The translations under genes and the position numbers were made by a program. From Trissonchulus latispiculum (lineage: Eukaryota > Nematoda > Enoplea > Enoplida > Ironidae), in the NCBI GenBank assembly GCA_030248195.1, contig JASAND010021220.1, positions 1 to 64,000 of the forward strand: a stretch of 64,000 nucleotides of DNA. Direction: 5' to 3'. Of the stretch, positions 12,012-24,123 are shown one piece after another. The notes under the pieces are model-generated. The model had not been told where the DNA came from. It saw only the letters and a list, made by a program, of their open reading frames with translations, and made no database searches. The number at the start of each line of letters is the position of its first letter. Within the stretch, counting starts at the first letter, position 1.

Positions 12012-12756
12012 CACTCTTAAAAAGACTCCTGTAGAAATTACAGGAATTCTTGTAGTTCTCTACAAAAGTGCTCCTGTGCGGTTAGTCACTAGCGGAGCTT
12101 CCTGTATTTTCCACAACAGTAACTTTTGTATTTTTACCGGTCTCTGCAATAGCAAAAATTACAGGAGTTTCCTGTAGAAAATACTAAGTAAACCTGTAGT
12201 TTTTGTTACAGGAATTTCCTGTAGAAAATACTAAGGAAACCTGTAGTTTTGTTCGACTTTTTTACAATCCTATATCAGATACCAAACCTGTATTTTTTAC
12301 AAGACAAAACCTGTAAATTTTACTGGAGCGACCTGTTATTTCAGAAGGGAGGGGGCAGGTGCGGGGGGCGGCCGCTCCCAAAATATTTTCGGCAGGGAGC
12401 GGCCGTTACAAAAAAATCACCCACTGGGTGTTGGAAGACTGAAAATTTGAAAAAATTCTAAAATTTCAGTCTTCAAAAATTATGACCACTGTCGCCCTTA
12501 TAAACAAAATTTGCGTTATCAGCATATTGAGTACTTTCGTGTGAGCAAACCTGTAAACTAGTGAAAACTACAGGTTTCATTAGTACTGAATACTAGTCTA
12601 ACTTGTAATCCATGCTACCAAAGTATGTCCGGTAAACACTACCAACGATGACCTGTAGAAACTACAAGACTCAATCTGTATTTTCTACAAAAGCTATTGT
12701 ACTTATCATCTACAAAAGTGATTCCTGTAGTTTCTACAGGAACATTTCTAAGAGTG
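12012..12756. mobile_element. MITE with repeated CCTGTAGAAA words
   Basis: Terminal inverted repeats read CACTCTTAAAAAGACTCCTG on the left and, on the complement of the right end, CACTCTTAGAAATGTTCCTG, both continuing into TAGAAA-TACAGGAA. The word CCTGTAG or its complement recurs more than ten times inside. A G/C-rich inset at 12,340-12,430 looks like a further insertion. No clear target duplication was seen and no protein is encoded. Confidence 0.65.
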
Positions 12757-13535
12757 AATGTTTATCCAACTATTGTGAACAACTTCTAGAAAAACTGAAA
12801 CGTTTCACGTTTGATCTCACTTATATTGACAGCAGAATTTTTCTCAGATGGCCAAAGAACTCTGTGATTCAGTAAATTGTGCCGAAAGTTAGATCACACT
12901 GTTTACAAATCACATGTGTTGCTCACTGCTCAGATCAAACACGTACGTATGCACACCCTAAGAGCAACTTGTCAGACAGGAAGCATATGGCTGACTGATC
13001 ATAACGTTTATAAAACTAATTTGCATTAATGCATATATGCATATACTTGCTAAAATTATATCATTGATGGTCCACAAGGGGGGAACAGACTAAACATCAA
13101 GAGGAATGCTACAAAAGTGTTGCAAGAAAGGGGCAGAACTCAGAATTATTTTATGAAAATTTATTGCCAGAATTAAAGAAATTACAGAAATTAAGAAGAA
13201 CAATTTCGGCTTTAGGGTTATAAAAAACCACCGGAGGCTATACTAGGCTATACTAGCCTATACTGAGCATAGCCTGAATTTGTATTAAGAGAAGGCACTA
13301 CAACGTTAAACATAACCAGATCCCGTGTAAATAGTTCTGCCTCCATTCAGAACAAAATTTTGCAGTCACGAAAAACATAACTAACATCACGTCAATTCGA
13401 GACCAGATTACTGACATAAGTTGACAAAATTGAAAGTTGATTCAGGTAGAAGTTAATTTGCTTACGTAGGTATATCAATACTGATAATGTCACACAGTTA
13501 CATGTCTTTGCAAATACTATCGGCTCTACATGATG
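12757..13535. other. No gene recognised
   Basis: AT-rich sequence with a short tandem phrase (GGCTATACTA, three times) at about 13,237-13,272. No coding or RNA feature is supportable. Confidence 0.4.
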
Positions 13536-14031
13536 TAAGGGAAGCAGGCATAGGAAAGATTGATAAGCCTGCTATGGGAGTTCAGCTGATGGCCCTGTGG
13601 TGTAGCGGTAGCATGTCTGTTTCCGGATCAGAAGGGCCGTGGTTCGATCCCCGGCTGGACCAATTCTTTACTTTTACTGGTGAGTGAAAAGCTGAACCTC
13701 CCTCTTCCCTTCTCTCTCCTAGGTCCTGGTTTCGTGGGTACGAAGGTGCCTGACGCCTCCCGTTCGGGCTTGTCCTCGGTTTCTTCCTGGTCCACCAGCC
13801 CTGGTAGCAGCGCTACATGTGGCGAGGCTGCCAGGAGGACCCGGATTGGACTCCTGTCTCCGATCCCCCAGTAGTTGCTTCTGGTTGGTTGGATCTAAAG
13901 GGGTCTGGAACGTGTGTCGGAGGAGCACGGATCCCTTGGGCTCAGAATGCCCTGCGCTGGATGCGCTCTCGTTGGATTCCGAGTTGAGTAAGCCGCGGGA
14001 CGCGTCTTAATTGAAACCCGGGTCATTGATA
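13536..14031 (+). mobile_element. tRNA-derived SINE, copy 2 (long form)
   Basis: Leader GTAAGGGAAGCAGGCATAGG, box A-like TGGTGTAGCGGTAGCATG near 13,601 and box B GGTTCGATCCC near 13,641, then a long G/C-rich body that is also present at 57,780-58,140. It lies about 200 bp beyond the stop codon of the DEG/ENaC gene (which reads leftward), so it may be in or near that gene's 3' UTR. Confidence 0.75.
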
Positions 14032-14099
14032 CTGGACGCCTCCCGTGCGGGCTTATCCTCGGTCTCTTCCTGATCCAACAGCCCTGGTAGGAGCGCTAC
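14032..14099 (+). mobile_element. SINE 3' fragment
   Basis: A partial duplicate of the segment at 13,750-13,817 of the neighbouring SINE (GACGCCTCCCGT, then CCTGGTAG and AGCGCTACA). It lacks the tRNA-like part. Confidence 0.6.
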
Positions 14100-14221
14100 A
14101 ATATTCATATTTCCTCTTTTGTGAGCCAACTTATTATTCTGCTTTGCTTCAAAATCAGAGCTCTTACATGAAATATACATATGGAGTTTAAGCAACTTCC
14201 AATTAATAAACCTTTACTACA

Positions 14222-14380
14222 CTAGTGATCGGATAACCACAAATGGTGAAAGCAATGTAAAACTTTGTCCAGCTTTTGACATTTTCTTGATATGTAGACT
14301 ATAGTTTCTATTATCGTTATAATAGAAGCACCAACAAGGATGCCCAGCATTCCTGCATGCAATCGCAATACATCAATAGC
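14222..14380 (-). CDS. DEG/ENaC last exon: second membrane helix with GAS motif
   Basis: Acceptor TATATTTTCAG precedes the exon. It encodes GMLGILVGASIITIIETIVY, the pore-lining helix: G-x-S (here GAS) is the family's selectivity filter and the Glu after it is also conserved. A short basic and His-rich cytoplasmic tail (RKCQK, HCFHH) ends at TAG. It enters in phase 0, matching the donor at 17,400. Confidence 0.9.
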   Translation of the reverse strand, partial: AIDVLRLHAGMLGILVGASIITIIETIVYISRKCQKLDKVLHCFHHLWLSDH

Positions 14381-17300
14381 CTGAAAATATAGCAATCGTG
14401 TCGTTTATTTTAGGGAAGTGTGGTTAGGACAATCCAGTTTGCAGCTTCTTCCATGAAAAGGTTGTTTCGAATGAGGTTAAGCCTACTAAAAAGAAAATAT
14501 TTAGTGGCTTTTAAAAACGCAAAAATTGCAGCATCTACTTCAGCACTTCAACTTTGCAATTGGGAGTATAGTTGATTCACACACACACTCTTAATTGCTT
14601 CAGGCCCACAGATTAATTTTGTAGTCTACTCATCTTCTCTTTTCCCCATTTCGTATAATTTCTACTTCGAACCTATTCTGTTACTAACTAACCCGCATTA
14701 CGGAAACCAGGCGTTGACAACTAAATCCGCCTAAGAGACAACATGCTTACTAATTGCCAAGATGCATGCATGACACATGAGTTCAGGATATAAATGTACA
14801 TACATAGTGCAAATGTGCTATGAACACACGTAACTCTTTCACGATGTAGTAGTAGTGCTTAGTATTGTGATTGCTTCATGCACTAGTGGTCTTAAACACG
14901 AATACTGGCGACTAAAATGGCAGAGCTGAACTGTAGAAGTTGCTTCAAATTTTTATTACGTAACATTAACAATGGTACAGATTCTTGAAAGACCTGGATA
15001 TACACGATTTCAACTTAATTTGAGCTGTAATAGCTATGTTCTCAAATTTCATTCCTCCTATCAGATTACCATGCTTTGAGTGTTCAGTAACACCAAGAGT
15101 ACATAATACATAAGAGTATGACAGCTGGCATACTCTATGTATTATCAGCTTGACACATTGTCTGCACGCTAACGGCTTACCTCCCCCAAATTGGCCCCCG
15201 TGACTCTCCCCCGCAAATTTGTACCCAGTCGAAACGGGGGTACGCTCACTCGCTCTATGTTTATGTGCTAAAGCTAGAAAACACAAGCACTACGTGCGCG
15301 AGTTCTGTGTCTGTTTCGAGCTTTAGAGCACACGCATAGCGGACAAATGCTTTTGAAGTGAAGGGTCCAATTTGCGGGGTGGAGTTAGCCGTTAGCGTGG
15401 GGAGGATGTGTCACGCATATGGTACATAGAGTATGACAGCTGTCATACTCTTTATGCGTCTGTCAAACTAACTAAGGTACACTTACACTATGTGCAGCAA
15501 TTGTATAGAAATATATTTTATCAATAAGCAAACTATACAGAACTCTTTACAGATACGTTATGGAAGATTGGAATTCTACAAAGATTTATTTAGGTTTCCG
15601 GATTGAATTATAGTTTTTCCAGCTATGCCTCAGCGTATCCTGCGATTATACATTATTCTGAGTGCATTAGCTTGAGCTCAGCATATAAAACAGGTTTTAA
15701 GATTTCATGGGGCTGTTAGAAACATATAGAGGGGTTTAGGATCTTTCTTTATCTTTCTTTGATAACTGTATTCCACACGATTTCTCCATTTGATGCATGT
15801 ATTCAAACTGAGCGTATCGTTTGTACGCTTATTGGTTTGACCGCAGATTGCCGAAGATCATATCTTCTGTGAGCAATATCAAAACGTTACCGTGTGGAGG
15901 ATAGAAACGTTGTGGAGGCCACGATCTCTATTGCTGCTGCTTGGACAAAGGTAAAGTTCTAGCACACATGCCAGATGACAGGCACAAAATACAAATGAAC
16001 TGCGTAGCCGGTGCCAACCAATACGTATATAGTTACACTCAAAAACTAGTAAAATCATTTTGCATACAATTTCTGCTTGTTAAAAGGAGTTTCTGTACAG
16101 ATTTAAGGTAGAGTCTCACTCGGTACGAGTCCCACTCGGTACTTTTCTAATCATTCTCAAGTAGTCCCACTCGGTACTGTTGTCTCACTCGGTACGTTGG
16201 AGTCCCACTCGGTACTTTTGAGTCCCATTCCGTACTTTATAGTCTCACTCGGTACATTAAATTCAATTTGAAGTATTTAAACTATAATTTTCATGAATTA
16301 TTTAAAATATTGGCAAATTACATTGATTTGAGCACTACTGGAAAATTGTTTCATTTTATAGCATTATAAAGTTATGTAAACTAACACTATAACTTTAAAA
16401 CAAATTTCCTAAAAATAGCTAAAAATCTTTGTTTCAATAGGTACTAGTTTTTGCTAAAAACGTTAAAAACTTGCAATTTCTGCAAATTTTGGGGTAGGCC
16501 TCTTTTTACTAATTTTTGGCTAAAAATGTTAAACACACAAACACACTAGCAAACAAAAAGATTGTTGAGAATAAAACAAAGAACAGAGATTCAATGTTTT
16601 ATCTTCAGCAGTGTCTGAACAATTTATCAAATATATTGCAAATTCTTGCAAATTGTTACATTAAATGTAGAAAAATTTAGTCTCCTCAAGTACCGAGCAA
16701 GACAATAAAAAGAACCGAGTGAGATTCCACAGTACCGAGTGGGATTTAGAAGTGCCGAGTGGGACTCAAAAGTACCGAGTGGGACTCGAAAGTACCGAGT
16801 GGGACTCAAAAGTACCGAATGGGACGTTTATTGTTTAAAAATTGGAAAGTACCGAGTGGGACTCCGTACCGAGTGGGACTGAATTTTAAGACAAAAGTAC
16901 CGAGTGATACACAATCAGATTTAAACATTGCTTTCTCAAAAAGCTATACGGAATTGTTTGCACCGGTTAATCATTGTGTATATGAATTCTGTCTACAACA
17001 TATTTGTGACTGCATATATATCTTCACTACACATTTCATGGCACATTACGTAATTTAGGGCTATAAATCTGTACAGAATGTGCACAAATTACCTTCTCAG
17101 ATTACTGACTACGATTGCAGATTACCTTTCTACCCTTTACCTGGTAGATTCTGTATAGATTTCCTTCAAAAGCAAAGCATTTCTGCACCAGATTTATATC
17201 CATTTTTATGCAGACATCTTTTGTAAAAGTAACAAATCTACACAGATTTAATCAATGTTAATACTTATTCTGTGCAGAACTAAAAAATTGTTTCTATGCA

Positions 17301-20300
17301 ATTGCTGCACACGGTGCACCTTAGTAAGTTTGACAGACGCATTTTATGTACTCTTGGCAACACCTAATCATTAAAGTGCATAAACAGCAGTTTTCTTACC
17401 GTGTACCTATGTTTCTCGGTGAAACGAATGTAGTAACCGTGTCTCATAAACACCGAAACCGTTGCTGATTCACTAAAAGTATTACAGCTGCAAACTGCAC
17501 AAATGTGGTTGCTGCAAATAGTTGGCTTTAAAAATAATCAGTACGCAATTTTACATCATCTTCTAGAGCTCCAAGCCCTTTCCATTGGCTGTAGTGTAGT
17601 TATTCTTTTTTAACAAAAGACTGCGGTCTACGTGAAACAGAACTTTTTATTCCGCAGAGTTGCAGTAATATGTTGTTTGACTTACTTGACTTTCTTCAGT
17701 TCCAGCCTTCAAATATGGTTTCTTGCATTACAATGATAAGTTCAGCCCTACGATTTAGATTTTGAACTCTACGAGCATGAGAATTGAGACTAAGGCAGGC
17801 GGAATGAATTTTAAATATGAATATATAATAATATAATATAATATTGAATATATGAACAATAGAACAATAGAACAACAGAGTACAAATATTATTTCAAGAG
17901 CATGCATCACGCTGCAATGTATTTATTTATATGTTGACGGAAACCAAGGAACACAGTTATTGATGATAATTATTGATGTAAGTTTGATGAAGGAGAAGGT
18001 ATGCGCTCTGTACGCACAACTACCATATAAATGGACATATGACTTGACATTACCTGTGTCCGCCCATGTGAAAACCCTGCAAATAAAGCACATAATAAAA
18101 TGAAACACATTATCAACTCTGCCTGCTTTGATTCCCCAAAATATTTTTGAACGTGTTTGTACAGTTTGGAATGGAAAAGTCAGTTTCTGACTGGTGAAGT
18201 TTAGGCTGCAAAGTCAATTGGCGAGCCAGTTCAGCTGTTTCTGTTGAATAATAAGTATTTACATGTTGGCCGGAAGTTGTATATGTATGTATGCTAATAT
18301 GATATAATCTTGTGCTCAGAAAATCTTATCTGTATGTAGAAATTTAGCACAAACCGAAAAGTTTCCTTCAGGAGGGATAATACATTATTAGATTGAGAAT
18401 TGCACTTTCTTTATACAGACTAGACTCGTATTGAAACGTTTGGTGGCAATTATGGGTTCGTCACGTTAAACTTGCCCTGGTTTGCAGGCTTACACGCGAC
18501 CATCTAACAACAGACAATTCAAACAATCCGAAACCATTTTCCGGACTAGTCATGTGCTTAGTCCAGAAAGTTTGTGACTATTTGCTTTAGTTACAAACCT
18601 TTTCTAGAATATGTTTTGTTATATATTATACTACTTAATCCAGGGACAGTTTGTGACTAATCTCTTAGATAGTCACAAAATGTCCGGATTAAGCTCCCGA
18701 TTGTCTGGAAGGTTTGTGAATAAAACTTATTACCTTTCACAGAATTTTTGGACCAAAGGTCCGTCGTATAGAATACTTTCAAAAGTCCGTTGTAAATTTC
18801 ATGCAGCGAATTCATTTTAGAGTTTTAATTGGAAGGAAAATCCAGGTGGTCCTTTTATTAACACTTACCCTTTCCAATAACGGATACGTGCTATATTCAA
18901 CGTCGAAGTAGCCAAAGCTATAATTAGTAAAAACATTAAGGATACGTTTACATTATATAAATTAAGCATCTATTATATGTGAGTCATAAATATCGTAAAA
19001 CGTCTATGCGATTTAAAACCGTGCATTCTTTTAGAAGGGGTTATCATGGTTGTTGTAGTTGAACAGAAAGTAGCTTTTAAAAAGTGAACGCATCAACTTG
19101 CCGCACATAAGATTCAAAAAACTACATAACTATAGCCGCAGCAACACTTTGCCCATTTTTAGAAATACGTATTAGTTAATAAGAGTGTTATATTATTGTG
19201 AGTTGGCTTCTGTAAAATAAACGTTTGATCAAAATATAACTCGAGTTTGTAGCTAGCAGACACGTACATACCATTTTAATTTAAATGCAACAATGTTTGT
19301 ATACCTGCACTCTCGTATGCAGTCACATGAGTCCATCCAGTTGTAAACATTACTATAGAATGCGTCTGTTTGACTACTCAAGCATAGCACTAAAATGTTA
19401 GATAAACAGTGGCATAAACCCACCTAAACTAAAGAAGCAATCGTGTACTACCCAATAAATGATACTGCCATGATAGCGCTTTCTTTAATTAGGAGAACAG
19501 ACTCTGTGTCAAACTTTGTTTACTAGTTAGTATAGAAAGCGGTTGCCCTGAATTAAGTTCTCATAGCGTTTCTCCTTAAGGAAACCCTTCACGTTGTGAT
19601 CATAGCACTAGCACAGTGGCTTTAACCAACAGCTTCACGACACTATTTGTTGAAGCCTTTTACGGCAGCTACTAGTAGGAATTCACCACAAATCTGAGTT
19701 TCGTAGAAAATGTGAATTTCGTGGAAGTAAGCTACACTGAATGTCTCAATTGTTTTCGAAAAGGTACTTAAGCTGCGCACGTGACTATTCCAAGGTCAAG
19801 TTGAGAGCCTACTGTAGTCGACTTTGGTATGACAGAAAGGAAAAGTAGAGGACAAGTTGGCGAATGCTGCATCTTGACATCCACACGCAGAGACCAAGTA
19901 ATTCTGATAGCAATTTGTTATACACGTCTATAAACCAAGAGTACACAATAAATGAAGCATTGCGTAAATCATGCATATTTGAAAAGGCAACACTGAGTGT
20001 TTTGCAAAGCATACAAGCTCGGCATGTTCATACTGTCATAAAGCACAAAAGGATAAAGAATCAGTAATATGGCTTAATTGTTGAAAATTCATTGACCATT
20101 GGTATTGCCCTTAAGAGGGGATCACGTTTTCGCCGATTTTTCGACCATCTCAGAGTTTGCTCATTTTCACATATTTTGTAGTCCCCATGGGTCCTCAAAA
20201 CAAGACAGACCTTGGCATGTGCTAAACAGAGGAAAGTGAAAAAGTTAGGTTAAAAGGTTTGTGGCAGAAAACGTTTTCGCTGTATGGCCGATATAGCGCT

Positions 20301-23300
20301 ACAACTACAACGTTGCACACATGATAAGGACATATTGTAGAGTTCTCCTATCTAGATTGTTGCAATTCCGTTGAGTGACGGATTTATTGAATTTTTAAAG
20401 TATAAATTTTGGAAAATCAGGCCTTTTTGGACCATGAAAAACAGGACCTACAGTACTCTTTTGCTTGTCTGAACGATTGGCAAAAGTTACAGATAGCTGC
20501 ACTCTACGCATAAAAACATGAAAGTATTCACAAGTTTCTATCAACTATCTCTATCAACTCAGCCATTTTTCATAATTTTCACATTCTTTTGATAATTTCT
20601 CACTCATTATGCGGTCAAAATCGCCAAACTTGGAAGATAAATAAATATATCCATGTCTGTCACATAATGTGGCCAAAACAAATGCGTCAATATTGAACAT
20701 GAAAACTGTGGCGGCACCTTTGATCTTTACAGGTGCAAAATGTCAATTTTAAAATTTTTCCAAATATAGACAAGTTGGGTATCAATCGATAGCTAATGGC
20801 ACGAGGAGCAACTTTTCTCATAGAACCATGGGTCTAAAATGTTGCCTGTGCAAGATAACACGAGTTAAAGTTATACTGGGCAGTCCTGCAAGATTAGGAC
20901 AGTACATCACTCAAGCATGCATTATGAACGCCTGGATAGCTGGCCTTGAGCGACGTCTGCCCTTAAATATTACCTTTGTAAAGGCTTTAATTTGGTGTAT
21001 CGGTTAAGCCTATATTCGGTCGCGCTTGGTCTCCACCTGGCCTTGCAGGGCTATTCACCGGAATTTTCAAGTTTTCCGGCTTTGAACTTGAATAACTTTG
21101 TCACAGTTTGATTTCTAACACTAATATATTGTCTTGTTTTTAAGAACATATGGGGGCATATTATGTGTGCAAATGAGCGAATTTCCGTGACTATCAATTT
21201 TTGACCATAGTGACCCCCCTTAAGGTGGTGTTATCCATATGTGCAGTCTTTTGCGGCGATTTTTTTGAAACGTTATAACTGTCGCAAATTTGGGGAGTTG
21301 AAAGATTTCCAACAGCTTACGAAGCTAGCAAAATAAGCACGAAACTAGCAAAAATTTCTGGCTTACTGATATCTGATAGGCTGAATACAGACGAAAAAGT
21401 TTTGAACATAGATTTCTCAAAACTGTGAATCGAACAAAATTTTTTCTTGTACAAAATTTGAAGGCATATGGGCCGAGGGATATTTTCTGCATTTGGCTCA
21501 AAGAGACTCAATGCTCCAGAAAATCCGGCAAATGTGCGGTGACACGAAATTTCGCAGCTTTGTATTCAGTTTTCTCGTAACTGGAGACATTTTAGCTTAA
21601 ACCAAGAAAAATGACCGTCCACAATAGGGCGACTCTACATCCAGCCAAAAATCAGGCAAATCCATTTTGAAGTTTTTGAGAAATCGATGTTCAAAACAAA
21701 ACAATCGCAGTTTTGCCAAAATGGTTTTTCGAACAAATCTCTAGCTTAAAACAACGAATCCCAGCTAATAGGCATTGATAAAATGGACAATCAGGCTGCG
21801 TATAGATTGAGTATAAATAAACGAAAATTGCTCGTACGATTTGGCAGTAATTTTGAAAAAACTGATTTCCTCGAAAATGGCTGTTTTTGACCCCAAAATT
21901 CGTTTTTTGCTTGTACTAACTCAACCACTAGAGATAGCTCGAAGCTAGGTTTTTGGCATTATACTGTCAGTAGATAGTAGATACATCAGATTGGTTGTTA
22001 TAGATGGAAAGAGGACACGAAAATGAACATTTTTGCTTTTACAACTTCTGAGCTATCTCCAGTGACTAAGTCACTATAAGCCAAAGACGATTTTGTGTTA
22101 CAAAAACGGCGATTTTGGAGGAAATCAGTTTTTCCAAAATTACCGCCACATGTTAAGGACAGAGCTGGCTTGTTTATACTCAGGAATCCGAATATACTAA
22201 TCAAGGAACTAATACTTGACTGCTATAATTGTTATTTTCTATAAGTTTCTGCTGGATGCATCTTCCTTTGGGAATATTGAGGCGTTTCTCTTTTGCCTGC
22301 AAAAATACGAAAGACCGAAGAAAGATGTAGCAAGGAGGTAACAATAAGTAGCCGCTTACATTGTTAGCTTGAATAAATGCTTTTTGCATTCAGTAAAGCC
22401 ACTGCATTGAAGAATAGTCAAGCAAAATAATGAAGCGACATAATTACCCAGATGAGATGGTTGCCTTAGTAAAAAACTAAATAAACAAAATTATTAAAAC
22501 TGTTCTTGCTCAAGTACGTGTCACTGAAGTACAGTTACTGAACAAAGTTGCAAACAACAAGAGAACTTGCTAAGATTTACGTAAGAAACTCCAAATGAGA
22601 ACTTTTGGTTCGGCGAGATGACGTATCCAGACGATAAAATCATAGGCTTTTTTCCATCGTTATCATGGATTATAAGTTTTGGGCCTTCAGTTTCTAGGCT
22701 AATCAGCAGCGCCCCAGATGTTGTATTTACTGTGAGTTCCAAGCCTGAAATATACAGGAACTTTGAAAACACAATTTGCTGGACCTTCATAGCGTACGAG
22801 AACCAATCATATAGTTTGTTTAGCTCAGTAGAGGTTAGATTGGGGAATCTTCAATTTTCCAAATGAAGGGACGGGCCAGGACGTCTGCTGTTAAAATAAG
22901 GTCATTTGAAGGCATAGCAACTTTACCATTGTTTTCCCCAGGTAAAAACGCTGAGCTTTCTGAGATTACTACTGTTGCACATAAGCCCTGATTGCTGTCT
23001 TCAAATACGTTAAATGTGTGACTAAAATATACAAAATGTATTCGCAAAATTGGATCTTAAGTGCTGCAGATGAAAACAGCACCTTGCACTACCAATTTTT
23101 CAATTATTGTGCTATGATATTTTACTTTTCAACGTAATTAGTTGGTTAACATTATTAGTTATCAGCAGTCAGTTGATAGTCCATTGAGGGTAAACAGTAG
23201 AGAAGTGCAGGGTCAAGCGCTTCCGCCTCAGTCAACTTCTTGAAATCCGGCTTATCCACCCTGCAATTTATTTTTGTTGACTGGGATTAAACCAAAAGGG

Positions 23301-24076
23301 TTTTAGGATTAATCCAGTGGTGCTCTAATCAGCAGCTTTATTTAGTTTATTCCAGAGGTAACATATAAGAATAAATTTTAGGAATATTAAAACAGGGGGA
23401 TGTTCGCAGCTCACCCTATGTATTTAGAATTTAGAATACGTCAGATATCGAATTTGTTTTAGGATATCCGTACGCACAGGATCACCATCTTTCTTCCATT
23501 AACGCTTTCCTATGAGGAGCAGTCTCGTGCATTTAGATAAAGGGAAAGTTTGACTTACATTGATTTCTTATCTCAGCTATACGTTTCTAAAACTTGGGTT
23601 TTGGTTGCTATGTAAATTCATTGCTGATAAAGCATTCCTTCTGCGTAAAATCTTTGGCTTCGAGAATTAGCTTATTAGAATTTGAACAATGAATATGCCT
23701 ATTAGTTTTCAACTACAAAAGAAAAGAAACTTTCGAGGAAAAGCAGTGACTTTTCGATTTTTACTTGCTTCTGCCAAAAGAACTCAATTCAATATATTAT
23801 CGTCAGAACTAAGATTACTTAATAGGAGAGGAGTGGGGAGCGAAGTCGAAAATTAATCCAATTAGCATAGTCCGAAGGTGTAAGACTCCGTGGAATTATA
23901 ATGAACATAGTCGTTTGTATTTGAGAATTATCCTTGCAAGTATATGATTGCAATAAGGATGTTTACTTTATTTCTGTAGAACTTGCTAGCGATTATTATT
24001 ACTATTATTATCGTTATTGTTATCATTATTATTATTATTGTAATTATTATTATTATTATTGGTATTATTATTATTG

Positions 24077-24123
<47 letters not shown>

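Larger units (their letters stand above)
15094..17356. mobile_element. Composite MITE region in the last intron of the DEG/ENaC gene
   Basis: The left end CAAGAGTACATAATACATAA (15,094) is mirrored by TTATGTACTCTTG (17,344-17,356), the same termini as the MITE at 26,281. Inside, 15,445-15,510 is mirrored by 17,290-17,340 (CAATTGCTGCACA, AGTTTGACAGACGCAT), so elements are nested. Flanks AACACC occur on both sides but are not cleanly placed. The middle holds two facing arrays of CCCACTCGGTAC. The left end lies beyond, and the right end only 44 bp from, the exon ending at 17,400. Confidence 0.55.

Noticed and set aside
18115..18215. Minus-strand stretch PKLHQSETDFSIPNC after acceptor GACTTTGCAG
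   Set aside because: It is in phase with the exon at 18,869 but has no good donor, and the route through the 23-nt exon gives a join that fits the family better.
19864..20067. 67-codon plus-strand ORF (HLDIHTQRPSNSDSN...)
   Set aside because: It is antisense to the Cys-rich channel exon 19,813-19,927, which has splice sites and matching phases; the plus-strand frame has neither.
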